The notes beneath the pieces were generated by a model. That model saw nothing but the letters and a program-made list of their open reading frames with translations, was not told the DNA's origin and did no database searches. A stretch of DNA of 64,000 nucleotides, taken from NCBI GenBank assembly GCA_013306675.1, contig JABLUY010000067.1:85779-149778 (forward strand). Direction: 5' to 3'. This document shows, in pieces, positions 40,851 to 50,904 of this stretch. The DNA comes from Thraustochytrium sp. TN22 (lineage: Eukaryota > Sar > Bigyra > Thraustochytrida > Thraustochytriidae). Position numbers and translations under genes: made by a program. The stretch's first letter is position 1; every line of letters begins with the position of its first letter.

Positions 40851-40923
40851 AAAGTTCAACTTTGTAAGATTATTTCTCTTTTTGTGCAAATAAGAATGAA
40901 GGTGACAGCCGAGTGGCCCGGTT

Positions 40924-42285
40924 TCAGACGCGGTCGTAGGCGGTCTGGTCGAGCGGCGTGGGCGCGCAGAGCATTCGGTAGATGAGAAAGATGATGCCGA
41001 GGAAGAAAATGGCAGAGACGAAGGTGATGCCGAAGTTGTCGCTGTCAATCATGGTTGCGCGCAAAGAGGCGACGTCGGCCTTGGGTCGGCACTCCTGGTC
41101 GAAGTGGCGTGGGATCATGGGGTCGACGGCCTCGACGAAGTCGTCAAGCGAGCAGACCGGGGCGCCGCAAAAGACGGTGAGCGGCGCGGAGAAGAGCGCG
41201 TCGCCTGCCCAGGCCTTGTTGTAGTAGGCACGCACGGAATCGGGCGAGCCGCTTGGGCCATCGCGCAGCAGCTCGAAGACGACGGTGGACGCATACGGCG
41301 GGTTCTCGTCGTCAAAGGCACCCATGGCGCCGAGCAGCGCGACGAGCGTGGAGTCGTGCGCCGAAAAGTGCGAGATCAGCACACCATCCTCGCCGGAGCC
41401 GTCGTCGAGCCAGGGAACCTGCGGGGAGATGGCCTCGGGCACGGTGACGGGCGTGCCGGCGAGGCGCTGGAAGCGCGCCACGACCTGCGCGAGCATGCTG
41501 CCCCCGTTGAGGCGGCTCATCTCGGGCGTGTCGGCATAGAGCGGGCGCAGCGCGCTGCGCGCGAGCGTCTGCGCCTGCTCAAAGAGATCTGGGTTGGACC
41601 GGAAGGGCTCGATCCAGGTCATGTTGTTGGCGCGCTCGCAAAAGAGCGTGTCCCAGACCACGCTCACATTGCGCAGCGTGACGCTCGGGAAGCCCGACGC
41701 CTCGGCCAGGCGGTCCAGCAGCGCGCGGTGGTCCTCCTCGCGCTGGCGCCAGGCCGGCGAGTGCATGGCGGCCACCTGCAGCTCGCGTTCGCGCGCGCAC
41801 ATGTTGCCGCCGTAGCCGATGAGCAGCGCGTCCAGCTGCTGCGGCATGGTGCGCACCGGCACGGGCTGCCCACCGTTGGAAAGCCCGTGCGCCGGCCCGG
41901 ACCCTGGCGGGAAGAAGCCCTGCAGGAAGCTTTCCGCCGACTGCAGCGTGCGGTCGAAGTCCGTGGCGCGCACGCGATACGCCGAGCGGTGGTAGCGCCC
42001 CCCCGGCACCAGGTGCTCATAGCGTTCCCGAAACGCCCTGCCTAGCCTCTCCAGCTGCCGCATGCCCTGCGCCGTCAGCATGCCCGGCCCGTCCGGCCAC
42101 TTGTCCGCGTCCTCGTCCGCCGGCATGGGCTTGTACGCCGACCGGTCGCCGTGCCGGTGGAAGAACACCACGCCGGCCACCTCCGGCGCTGCAGGCGCGC
42201 CGGCGGCGGCGGCAGGCACCGCCGCCGCCGCCACCGCCGCCGCCACCGCCGCCGCCAGCAGCAGCCCGCGCCGCGGCTGCCGCAT
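40924..42285 (-). CDS. Membrane-anchored histidine acid phosphatase
   Basis: A 453-residue phosphatase of the branch-2 histidine family (lysosomal/prostatic acid phosphatase and phytase relatives). The Ala-rich signal peptide covers about residues 1-29. The catalytic motif is FFHRHGDRSAYKP with His45 as nucleophile. The proton-donor His-Asp pair is in SHFSAHDSTL. A C-terminal hydrophobic helix (GITFVSAIFFLGIIFLIY) and a short cytosolic tail give a type I topology, like lysosomal acid phosphatase. In the usual RHGxRxP motif the sixth-position Pro is displaced (RHGDRSAYKP). The start at 42285 gives the cleanest signal peptide; an in-frame ATG at 42348 adds 21 residues. Confidence 0.92.
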   Translation of the reverse strand: MRQPRRGLLLAAAVAAAVAAAAVPAAAAGAPAAPEVAGVVFFHRHGDRSAYKPMPADEDADKWPDGPGMLTAQGMRQLERLGRAFRERYEHLVPGGRYHRSAYRVRATDFDRTLQSAESFLQGFFPPGSGPAHGLSNGGQPVPVRTMPQQLDALLIGYGGNMCARERELQVAAMHSPAWRQREEDHRALLDRLAEASGFPSVTLRNVSVVWDTLFCERANNMTWIEPFRSNPDLFEQAQTLARSALRPLYADTPEMSRLNGGSMLAQVVARFQRLAGTPVTVPEAISPQVPWLDDGSGEDGVLISHFSAHDSTLVALLGAMGAFDDENPPYASTVVFELLRDGPSGSPDSVRAYYNKAWAGDALFSAPLTVFCGAPVCSLDDFVEAVDPMIPRHFDQECRPKADVASLRATMIDSDNFGITFVSAIFFLGIIFLIYRMLCAPTPLDQTAYDRV

Positions 42286-44234
42286 GATTCCGAGCGTGAT
42301 CCGAGTTTGCCTCAGCTCGACCAGCTCGACGACGGAATCTGGTCTCATGGCCAGCTGGTCCCCACGGGGACCCCATGTGCATGGTACACATCTTCGACGG
42401 GGCGCGACAAGACAAGCCCGACGAGGCGCCGCATCGTGGCTGCGATTTTACTTCATGGGATCTCATCTCTCGTCGCGGCGGGCTGTTGCGTCCTGCAGCA
42501 GGAAACTCCACGGCGAGCCCTTTGCTCGACAGCGGACAGCCTCGATGCTTTGCTCGCTCACGAAGCCTTACATACGACCGTCCGCCTGGGCCTGCTCGCT
42601 GTGCTGGTGCCACATGGGACGGGCCTCCCGGCATCGAGCTGGCCGCGCAGTGGACAGACAGCCCAGCCCAGCCTGAGCTGGCGCGGCGCAGGCGCACCTC
42701 CGACTCCAACCCGCCCGGCGCGGTGGTGCACGCGCCGCGAAAGAGCTTGTCATTGCTCGCATCGACCAAGCTGGCTGGCCGGCGGAAACCTGAGCAAGCC
42801 GAGAAGACATCATCTTAGTTATGTCTCGTCCGGGAAACTCAGGCGGTACCACGGTATCATGCTGCCACTGCACCGCCGTGGCGGCGTCGCGTCGGGCCGC
42901 GTGACCCATCGTGATCACGGAGTCCTCTTTCATTCTTGACTTGACTGCAGTGCCTCTCAGCTCTCTCGAAAGCCATGACAGACCGCCGCCGTTGGGTGCA
43001 GGTCCCCGAGCTCGAGCGCGCCCTGACCGTTGGTGAGACTCTTGCATTCCAGCAAGAGCTTAGCCTAAGAGGGCTGACCTCCCGCGTCTGGCCATCGGAG
43101 CTGCCGAAAGATTGAGCGTTATGCGCTCCACTCGCCACGATGCAAGGCGACGCGGCCCGGCTGGGCCTCCTCGGCCGCTCGCCGCATGGACACCTCCCTG
43201 ATCGCCGCCTGCCTCGGTGGTCGGCGCCTTGGCCTCTCCGCCCGTCAGCCTGATGGTACAGGCAGACAGACAGACCCCAAACGACTCGGACCCAGGCGAT
43301 CGAATCAAATCAAATCGCGAGCGAGCGAGCGAGCGGGCGAGGCGAGCGAGTCCTCGACCAAGGGCAGGAGCGGCGCCGCGCGCGCGCGAGCGGTCGAGCG
43401 AGCAGCTGTAGCGCTGCCGCGACCAGCTGCGCGCCGACCGAGGCCGACCCAGCGTACGAGCGCGGCGGCGGCGGCGTTAACGAGGACGAGCACAGCGAGG
43501 ACGAGGACGACGACGAGGACGAGGACGAGGACGAGCGCGTATTCAAGCCCAAGGAGGGGGCGTTCGACCAGAGCGAGCGCAGGCGGCGCGGCGAGCGAAG
43601 AGCGCGGCGAGAGCGAGCGCAACTTGAGGGGCGAGAGCGGCAACAGGCTGGCGCGGCGCGTCGCGGCGCCGTGACCGTCACGAAGCCCGGCGGCAAAGAA
43701 ATTTCGCGCGGCGGCGCGGCGGCGGAGCGGCGGCGGCAGCGGCGGCGCGGCGCGGCGGCAGAGCGCGGCGGCGCGCGGCGGCGGCAGGCGCGGCGCGCGC
43801 GCGCGGCGGCGGCAGCGGCGCGAGCGCGAGCGCGCGCGGCGGGCGGCGGCGAGCGCGCAGGCGCAGTGCAAGGCAGCGCCTCGCGCGGTTCAAACAGGCA
43901 TCCGGCCATCCATCCTTCTTCAAACCAAGGCGCGCCGGTCGCCCGCGCGCCCGCGCGCGCGACTGTGCGGCGGCGCTTGGTCGCTCGCTCACCCAGCGCG
44001 CCCGCGCGCTCGACCGCAGGCAGGCTCGCGCGCCCGGGCGCGGACCCCGGCGGCGGCGGCGGCGGCGGCATCCGCGAAGGCCGACGGGCACCGGAGGCGG
44101 CGAACCGCCTGCCTCCGCGCAGGCGCGGCACAGCAGCGGGCGCGGCTCTGTCGAGCCAGCCGCAGCGAGCGGGCCGCGACTGCACGGGGCGCCGCAGAGG
44201 CGGAGCGTAGCGTAGCGCTGCTGCGCAGCGCAAG
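42286..44234. other. 1.9-kb spacer, GC-rich at the right
   Basis: Divergent spacer between the phosphatase and the coiled-coil gene. The right half includes a GAC/GAG run (about 43480-43535), GCGGCGCGG runs, and GGCATCCGGCCATCCATCC near 43900. A plus frame through the run reads acidic then KPKEGAFDQSERRRR. I cannot decide whether this is a lost 5' exon or repeat noise. Long antisense frames across it are not supported. Confidence 0.4.
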
Positions 44235-45041
44235 ATGGCCAACATGGCGGCGCGGTCCGTGAGCCGCGGCGCGAGCGGGCTGTCGGAGTGGGACGTGGTG
44301 TCCGAGGGCGCCCTCTCGCAGGAACGGTACAGCACCGGGTCGCTGACGAGCGACGAGTCGGACGCCGTGGTGATCTTTGGCGGGCGGCGCGCCGCGCCCG
44401 GCGCGAGCCTGGGCAGCCTGGGCGGCGCGCACGTGCTGCGCGAGTCTGCGTCAACGCTCGCGGAGGGCGGGCCGCACTCGGGTGTGCTGACGCAGTACCT
44501 GGAGGAGGACGGCGCCAAAGGCACGCTGCAGCGGCAGCGCAGCGCCGAGGAGAGCCGGCCTTGGCAGCAGAAGCACCAGCGTTTGCTCTCGGCCGTCTCT
44601 GACCTGGCCTCGGATCCGGGGCTGAACGGGGTCAATGCCGGCCTCTTTGGCGGCATCGAGCAGTCCATGCCCATCGAGCAGCGCCTGCTGGACCAGATCG
44701 CCAAGCTTGCCGAGGACCTCGACGACTCGCACGAGCAAAACAAGCTGCTTCTGCTGCAGAACGACCGCCTCATGTCGGAGAACGACGGCCTGCGCCAGCA
44801 GCTGCGGGCTACGCTGCAGCGCGCCGGCTCGTCGCGCCAGGACGACGGCCATGACGGCCCGGACCGCATGCGCGTCACCATCGCTGTGGCTGCCGGCTTT
44901 CTCATTATCGGGCTCGCCAAGAAGCGTCTACTCTTCAATAGTTTCGGCCTGCTCAGTGCTGCCATCTCCTGCGTCGGTTTCCTGCACCTCGTGCAGGACT
45001 CCTCTGCTAGCGACCCCGACAAGCGCCAGCGCCACCTGTAA
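44235..45041 (+). CDS. Tail-anchored coiled-coil protein with possible Atg8-binding motif
   Basis: A 268-residue protein of no recognised family. Residues 17-22 read SEWDVV, fitting the W-x-x-V/I/L LC3/Atg8-interacting motif with acidic neighbours. A second candidate hydrophobic patch is DAVVIF. Residues of about 160-205 form a coiled coil (DQIAKLAEDLDDSHEQNKLL and onward). Two hydrophobic segments close the protein (IAVAAGFLIIGLA and FGLLSAAISCVGFLHLV), giving a C-terminal membrane hairpin or tail anchor. The layout resembles plant ATI1/ATI2-type Atg8-interacting proteins, with an N-terminal WxxV and C-terminal membrane helix, but no homology is claimed. A candidate AATAAA lies 28 nt after the stop. 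Confidence 0.72.
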   Translation: MANMAARSVSRGASGLSEWDVVSEGALSQERYSTGSLTSDESDAVVIFGGRRAAPGASLGSLGGAHVLRESASTLAEGGPHSGVLTQYLEEDGAKGTLQRQRSAEESRPWQQKHQRLLSAVSDLASDPGLNGVNAGLFGGIEQSMPIEQRLLDQIAKLAEDLDDSHEQNKLLLLQNDRLMSENDGLRQQLRATLQRAGSSRQDDGHDGPDRMRVTIAVAAGFLIIGLAKKRLLFNSFGLLSAAISCVGFLHLVQDSSASDPDKRQRHL

Positions 45042-45068
45042 TCAAAGAAACACACAAATCAAAGTCAA

Positions 45069-45074
45069 AATAAA
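45069..45074 (+). promoter_or_regulatory. Candidate polyadenylation signal AATAAA
   Basis: The canonical hexamer lies 28 nt after the stop of the coiled-coil gene in an A-rich flank. Such hexamers are rare in this GC-rich sequence. Whether this organism uses it is not known. Confidence 0.4.
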
Positions 45075-45598
45075 CTTATGTGATTGATGTGCCTTGGCCG
45101 TGAGCGAAAACACACAAACGAATGTCAAAAGAGAGATCTGCCGAGCGGCCGTGAGCGTTGAAAGATAAAACAAACACACAATCCAAATCAAATGTGATGT
45201 GCCGTGCCGTACCGTGCCGTGAGGCCGCCTCGCGAGGAGAAATCCAGCGCCTGGTCAGCAAGCCTCGAGCAGGAATGCAGGCAGCGCCTCGTCGGCTCGT
45301 CGGCAAGCTTCGGGCAGGGAGTGAGCGCCGCACAATGAGCAAGCCTCAAATACTTCCGTCCTCCGCTCTGGCTAAGCCGAGCCCGACGAGCGCCAGTGGT
45401 ACTTCTGATGAGCCCGCCAACGATCACACAACCCATGCCAAAATAAAGTAACGTGATGTGACTTTGGAACAAAAGGCTCTTGCCAGAGGAAAACGGATAG
45501 GAAAGGGTACGGCTAAGTCGGCCAGGGAGATGCACTGTGCCACGCCGGCGCCCAGCCAGCAAGCCTCGAGCATTCCCGTCACGCCCTAGCCTCCCGAG

Positions 45599-45664
45599 CT
45601 GGTGCCTCGTGCAAGCCAGTCTTCATCAATTCTGGTGCCTCGTGCAAGCCAGTCTCCATCGATT
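45599..45664. repeat. Two-copy 33-bp tandem repeat
   Basis: CTGGTGCCTCGTGCAAGCCA followed by GTCT(T/C)CATCRATTC occurs twice, 33 bp apart, with two mismatches. It ends 21 bp from the stop codon of the Rab gene. Confidence 0.93.
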
Positions 45665-45684
45665 CGGTGGACCCAGGGCAGCCG

Positions 45685-46989
45685 TCAGCAGTAGCAGCCG
45701 CCGTCCGGGTCTGGGCCCATGCGGTTGCTGTCATTCACCGTGAGGCCATACGGGCTACTCGACGAAGGCCCGCCCTGATGCTTGGCAGAGGGCAGCGGCG
45801 TAAAATCGCCGCGCCGCACACCCTGCGCAGGGTCCGCCAAGTCGATGAGCCCCGAGTCGATCTTGCGCATTACCGCGTCCGCCGTGCGCGCAAAGGCATC
45901 GTGCACGTTCTCGCCCGAGAGCGCCGAGGTCTCCAGAAACAGCAGGCCGTTCTCGCGCGCAAACGTCTCGCCCTCCTCCGTCGACACGCGCCTCTCGCCG
46001 CTCGCCATGTCGCACTTGTTGCCCACCAGCGTAATGACCAGCGACCGATTCGTCGCGGAGCTGCGCACATTTTCAAGCCACACGCGCACATCCTCAAAGC
46101 TCTCGCGGTTGTTCACGTCGTACACGATGATGGCCGCGGCCGCCTCCCGAAAGTACGCGCGCGTGATGGCCTTGAAGTACTCCTGCCCGGCCGTGTCCCA
46201 TACTTGCACCTTGACGCGCTTGTTGCGTACGCGGATCGTCTCCGTGCCAAAGTCCACGCCGATGGTCGTCTCGTGCGATGGCCGGAAGTGCCTGTCCGTG
46301 AACTGCAGCAGCAGGCAGCTCTTGCCCACCGCCACACTGCCCACTAGAATGAACTTCACCAAGTAGTTGTACTCGAACGAATTACCGCGGATGAGCTCTC
46401 GCGGCGACGCCGTCGCGCCCGCGCCCGCGCCCGCGCCGCTGCGCCGCCGCCGCGCGCGCGACCTCGAGCTCCCCACCGAGCTCGTTGACCCAAATGAGGT
46501 ACGGGTGCTGCTCTTCACCGACGCCGCGCGGTGGCCCTGCACCGCGCTCGCGCTCGCGCTCGCGCCCACGCCCGCGCCCATGCCTGCGCCAGGCCCCGTC
46601 GATGTCGCGCCGCCGGCTGCGCTTGCGCTCACGCCACCCGCGCCGCCCAGGCTGCCGCGGTTCGCGCCCACCACGGCCGCGCCGCCGCGGTTCGCCGCCT
46701 GGAACGGCCTGCCGCGCGGCTCAAAGAAGAGCACCTCGCCCTCGATCACCTCCTCCACGCTGTCCACCTCGATGCCCTGCTTCGTGTACACCTTGGGGTC
46801 CGGGCACTGGTGCTCCAGCTTGAGCTTGTGTGCGATGCGCGCCGCATTCTCCGCCAGGCTCTCCGCGCGGTCCAGCACCACGCGCCGTCCCGCCGCCGCC
46901 GGTCCGGCCCCGTTCAGGTACACGCTCACGCGGATCGGGTTGCCCGTCTGCGACGAGGCGTACGACCCGAAGCTCGTCGGCGTCGCCAT
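45685..46989 (-). CDS. Rab2-like GTPase fused to an N-terminal doublecortin-like domain
   Basis: A 434-residue protein. Residues 18-96 resemble a doublecortin/ubiquitin-like fold: IRVSVYLNG, a helix, then KVYTKQGIEVDSVEEVIEGE and LFFEPRGRPF. A Gly/Ala/Ser and Arg-rich linker runs to about 200. Residues 205-375 are a complete Rab closest to Rab2/Rab14 in character: P-loop GSVAVGKS, switch I TTIGVDFGTE, DTAGQE, NKCD and ETSAL. The C-terminus ends GGCYC, a CxC double-geranylgeranylation site. Rab2 acts at Golgi, ER and endo-lysosomes in known systems. Fusion to a DCX-like domain is unusual and suggests microtubule association, which is inference. The P-loop has Ser-Val-Ala instead of Asp-Ser-Gly. 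Confidence 0.88.
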   Translation of the reverse strand: MATPTSFGSYASSQTGNPIRVSVYLNGAGPAAAGRRVVLDRAESLAENAARIAHKLKLEHQCPDPKVYTKQGIEVDSVEEVIEGEVLFFEPRGRPFQAANRGGAAVVGANRGSLGGAGGVSASAAGGATSTGPGAGMGAGVGASASASAVQGHRAASVKSSTRTSFGSTSSVGSSRSRARRRRSGAGAGAGATASPRELIRGNSFEYNYLVKFILVGSVAVGKSCLLLQFTDRHFRPSHETTIGVDFGTETIRVRNKRVKVQVWDTAGQEYFKAITRAYFREAAAAIIVYDVNNRESFEDVRVWLENVRSSATNRSLVITLVGNKCDMASGERRVSTEEGETFARENGLLFLETSALSGENVHDAFARTADAVMRKIDSGLIDLADPAQGVRRGDFTPLPSAKHQGGPSSSSPYGLTVNDSNRMGPDPDGGCYC

Positions 46990-47060
46990 CCTCGCCGCCG
47001 CCGCCCGATTTGCGCGCGCCGCGCCCGCTGCCGCCGCGCACGCTGCTGCCGCGCCCGCTG

Positions 47061-47110
<50 letters not shown>

Positions 47111-47844
47111 GCCGCCGCGCTCGGCGCTTGGCGCTTCGCGTTTGAAGTTTGTTCTTCCTCGCTCGTCGGTCGTGGTCACAGCCTGACCGAGGAGAGGAGA
47201 CACGCCGGCGACGCCGAGCTCGACCGCGGCGCAGGAAGGAAGGAGCCTGACGCCGCGGCGCGCCGCGACGAGCTGGCTGGCGGGGAGGAGGAGAAGGAGG
47301 AGGAGACGAGGGCGTCCGTGCGCTGCTCGCTTGACGCAGGCCAGAAAGCCGAAGCCGAGAAGGACCGGCACTTGCTGATGGACGAAGGGTCACGGTTGGC
47401 AAATCGATCCTCAGGAGCAGCACCTTGGGCGCTGGCAGCTGCTCGAGCAGGCGGCCACATCAAGGAGTCGCGGGTCTGCGATGCTACGGGTTAACGAAGG
47501 AGAGAGACCTTGCGAGGTGATTTGCATGGAGCACAAGGACGAAGCCCGAGGTGGCAGTCGGTCATGGCACGCACGCGACGATCGGCCTGGCCACCCTCGC
47601 AGGAAAGGCTGAGGCCCACGCTAAGCAAGATGTCATCAGCTCGGCCCAGCCTCGAAACCATACATGCGATGGGCACGAAGGACCATGCTCGGACTAGCTA
47701 GCTAGATCGGTCTGGCCTGGCAACGTGGAATGAACCCAGGTACAGCCTCGAAACTCACTGTCAAAAGAAGAACTTGAATACCTGGTAGTAAAAAACACGA
47801 AGCTGGCTATGCGATCAGGACTCAGCTGACGGGGGAGAACCTTC
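46990..47844. other. Spacer upstream of the Rab fusion gene
   Basis: About 855 bp. Next to the Rab start is a GCCGCCGCGCCC-repeat tract (about 47017-47120), likely promoter or 5' leader. The rest lacks a supported gene. A TAGCTAGCTAGA word lies near 47696. Confidence 0.5.
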
Positions 47845-48330
47845 TCAATGTCCACCGCGGCTATGTTTGTTCGGCTTCTGAGCCTTCCACGCGTCGCCGC
47901 GCAGGGCACCTTGCTTCTTCCTTTGCGCTGCCTTTTTGTTGGCCCTCTGCTCATCTGCATACGCCTGCAGAAACCTGTCCGGGTCTGGCCCAGCGGCACG
48001 GTTGCGCGCAGCCGCGGCACGGTCGCGCGTACCGGCACGGTTGGTAGTAGTCCGCCGTGTAGTAGGCTGCTGGCGCTCGGTGCCCGGCTCAAGCACGGCG
48101 CGAAGGTTATCTCGGTCCAAGCGGGCGACGTTGATAAATTCGGGCGGACCCCGCCCAATGTGCTGCTGCGGCTGCTGCTGGTGACCCGTCGTGTCGTGGT
48201 TTTGGTGGTTCGGGCGCGTGGGGCGGCTCGGGCGCGTGCGGCGGTTGTGCCGCGGATTGTTCGTCGTAGCGGACCCGTTCGGAATGTGCCCCATCCCACT
48301 GGGAGGGCCCTTACTGCGGCTGTTGCCCAT
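47845..48330 (-). CDS. Hypothetical basic protein with N-myristoylation-like start
   Basis: A possible 161-residue protein starting MGNSRSKG, which fits the N-myristoyltransferase consensus (Gly2, Ser at position 4, basic residue following). It is rich in Arg, Asn, Gln and Pro, with a more structured stretch EFINVARLDRDNLRAVLEPG and a C-terminal Lys/Arg-rich helix (FLQAYADEQRANKKAAQRKK). No family was recognised. The frame stays open upstream to 48585 in low-complexity sequence. A competing overlapping frame is longer but looks less protein-like. Treat as a candidate gene only. Confidence 0.45.
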   Translation of the reverse strand: MGNSRSKGPPSGMGHIPNGSATTNNPRHNRRTRPSRPTRPNHQNHDTTGHQQQPQQHIGRGPPEFINVARLDRDNLRAVLEPGTERQQPTTRRTTTNRAGTRDRAAAARNRAAGPDPDRFLQAYADEQRANKKAAQRKKQGALRGDAWKAQKPNKHSRGGH

Positions 48331-50460
48331 CTTGAAAGGCGACTCTGCAGTCCTTTGCCTGTGCTCTGCTTGCTTTGCTGCCCTTGCTGCTGCTGCTGAT
48401 GCTGCTGCTGTTCTGACGTTTGGAGTTTGCTGCCGCAAGCCTCGATCTCGCCTGCGGCAACCGTGACCTTTCCGACCGATTCTCCCAGCTTCTCCCACTC
48501 TGGCACCCGTCCGCCGCGCGCCGCGCCGCACGAGGCTCGCCTGAGGCACGCACTGCCAAGTGACTGCAGTGCAGTGCAGTGCCACTGTTGCACTGCCTCA
48601 CATGCCATCATGATTGTCAGTGAGTCAGGCTGAGCCTGACTCGCCCAGCGTCAACCATGACTTGGACCTCGGCCGGCCGGCGGCCACTGCCACTGCCAGT
48701 GCAGTGCACGGCCCGGGCCGGCCGGCGCCGGCCGCGCTTTCATCACGATGATGAGAAGCTCGGGGAACTGCCAGCCAGCGACGCCAGACTCGTGCGAGAG
48801 CCCGCGCGACGCCGGCGTGGATGCCAGCGGAGATCCAACTGAAGTCAGATCCTGTGGTGTCGGGAGAATGCGTCCGCTAGCCGCAGCTAGCTGGCTGGCG
48901 CTTCACTGACTGCGCATCATCTTGAAGAGCTGATGCAACTCGCTTCGGATCGAGAGTTTGGGCTGACAGCGAGGCGCACTGGTCGGTTTCCTGCCCTGGC
49001 TAGCTAGCTAGCTAGGTGGCAGTTCACAGCCCCGAAGATCAGAGGCCAAGCAAGGCACGCTGCGGCACCAGATGGGCCGTCCGAACAAGAGCTCGAAGAA
49101 GCCAGGCAAGTAGGCAAGCACTGGGATGAAGGCAGACACTAACATGACCAAGATCAAGACAAGATCAAGAGTGGAAGTGTTGCCGTCCTGCTCAAATCAT
49201 GCAAATAGCCCATACCTTGATGCGCGAGCTATGCGTGCTAGGCGACTGCGGCAGCTTTCAGAGGAGCGAAAGCACCCAAGAGAGCCCCTCAGGGCAGAGT
49301 TGATGCGCGTACAACCCTCGAGCAACCCAGGAGCTTCTTGCCTCCTGCGAGCAGGTTACGTGCATCCAGCCCCGCGCGATTGCCCTCAGACAGGATATAT
49401 TGGACGGATGGCACAAGCCGGCCGACATCAACAGGAACCGCGAATCCGATGTCGGATGAAACCAGCCGGCAGCCCGCTCTGAGAACACTCTGAGATCACT
49501 CTGACTTCCGGCTGGCATCATCGTGGCGTCATCGCGACACTGACATCAGAGCCCTGTCCGTTGTTTGTGTTGTGCGTGATCTCGGCGCGAGCAGGCTCAC
49601 AACAGACTGCCAGCCGGTCTCATCTTGATCTCAGGCTCGACGCCCTTGTCGTTCACCACCCGCCATCCGTCCATCAATGTGCGTCTGTACAACCTGTTTA
49701 TGTTCTGCGTGAAAAGCTCGCTGGTCGAACACATCCAGAGCGGCGAACGACTGAATTGATTCGCAGAGTGACATCCAAGCAGCTCCGTACTGGGATGCCT
49801 GTTGCCCGGGCGTCGACGGGAAGTGCTTCGGTCTTCGCTGCACCTCCTCCCTTGGCATCAAGAACAACCTGGTGCAGGCCGCGCGACCTGTGCAAGGGAC
49901 TGTGTTCCTTTCGTGTCGATGAGGCTCGACTTCACTTCTTACCTGTTCGGCTGGCATCGTCCTCGGCGACCTTGGCAGGTTGCAGTAGAATGCCTCGACG
50001 AGGCGGGCTTTCTTGGGGCGTCCGGATTCTCAGCGACAGCGACGTCTTTCCGAAACACGCTGCTGCAGAGCTCCTTCTTCCTGCTCGGCCTCGCATTCAC
50101 CTGTGCCAGTATCCTTTATATCCGCCTGCCCCCATCCGCGTCCTCCAGCGTCTTCAAGTTCCTCTCGTCACGGTGGTTCTACTGCAAGTACAGGTGGTAC
50201 CCCTGGTACCACCACCACCACCACCACCACGACTAGCAGGACTGGTACCATACTGGCATCAGGCAGGCAGACCCTAACGACCGGAGCTCGTCGAGGCGCG
50301 CGCGAGCGCAAGCGGCGGCGACGGGGCGCGGCAGCGGCAGCAGCAGCAGCGGCGGCAGCGGCGGCAGCGGCGGCGCGGCGTGGAGACCAGCAGAGCGAGC
50401 GAGCGAGCCAGCCCCGGCTTCACGGCTCGGGTCGGCTAGGAGCGGCGCGAGGGAGTCGTC
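48331..50460. other. 2.1-kb spacer, no recognised gene
   Basis: Contains CAGTGCAGTGCAGTGCCACT near 48567, CACTGCCACTGCCAGTGCAG near 48688, GCTAGCTAGCTAGCTAG near 49000, (CCA)n at 50208-50231 and AGCAGCAGCGGCGGC repeats before the next start. These words recur in other spacers. I see no coding potential that I can defend. Confidence 0.45.
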
Positions 50461-50904
50461 ATGAGCGCGCACGGTTCGCCGCCCGAGGGGCTCATGTGCA
50501 AGGCGACGTGGGAGGACATCACGGAGGAGGACGGCAACTACTGCGAGTACCTGTGCGTGCCGTCGGGCGAGTGGCGGCCATCCCACTTTAGCGCGGACAC
50601 GGTGCGGCACCTGCTCCAGACGCAGTACGGCAAGTACCTGGAGGACGTGGAGAAGGCCGCCAAGGACTGCGCCGCGGCAGTGCGGCGGCTGGTGAACAAG
50701 GGCCCGCCCGTGTACCTGTCGGACGCCGAGGCGCTGCCGCTGCCGGATGGGGACTCGCATATTGAGCGGATCTGGTTCGCGGCGGACGATGAGGAGGTGA
50801 GCGCGAAGCTGGAGGGCGCGCTGGAGGACGAGGAGCGCGAAGAGCTCTGGGAGTCGCAGCGGGAGACCTTGCGCATGATGGAGGCCGCCGAGGCGGGTCC
50901 GTGA
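50461..50904 (+). CDS. Acidic conserved-looking protein of unknown function
   Basis: A 147-residue acidic protein with no signal peptide or membrane segment. It begins MSAHGSPPEGLMCKATWEDI and has a compact globular-looking core (EYLCVPSGEWRPSHFSADTV, then LLQTQYGKYLEDVEKAAKDC and IERIWFAADDEE) and a Glu-rich C-terminal helix. Codon use matches confirmed genes. No family was recognised. A GTCCGTGAAG sequence at the stop could act as a splice donor, so further exons cannot be excluded. Confidence 0.65.
   Translation: MSAHGSPPEGLMCKATWEDITEEDGNYCEYLCVPSGEWRPSHFSADTVRHLLQTQYGKYLEDVEKAAKDCAAAVRRLVNKGPPVYLSDAEALPLPDGDSHIERIWFAADDEEVSAKLEGALEDEEREELWESQRETLRMMEAAEAGP

Larger units (their letters stand above)
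45042..45684. other. Convergent spacer with A-rich 3' flank
   Basis: About 640 bp between the coiled-coil and Rab genes. The first 160 bp are A-rich with partly repeated CCGTGAGCG and AAACACACAAA words. The TGCCGTGCCGTACCGTGCCG tract near 45198 is low-complexity. A second AATAAA lies at 45442. No gene was recognised. Confidence 0.5.

Noticed and set aside
43310-45055. Long minus-strand open frame antisense to the coiled-coil gene
   Set aside because: Its amino-acid content is Arg/Ser/Ala low-complexity, the sense strand has a protein with coiled coil and membrane helices, and open antisense frames are expected in GC-rich genes.
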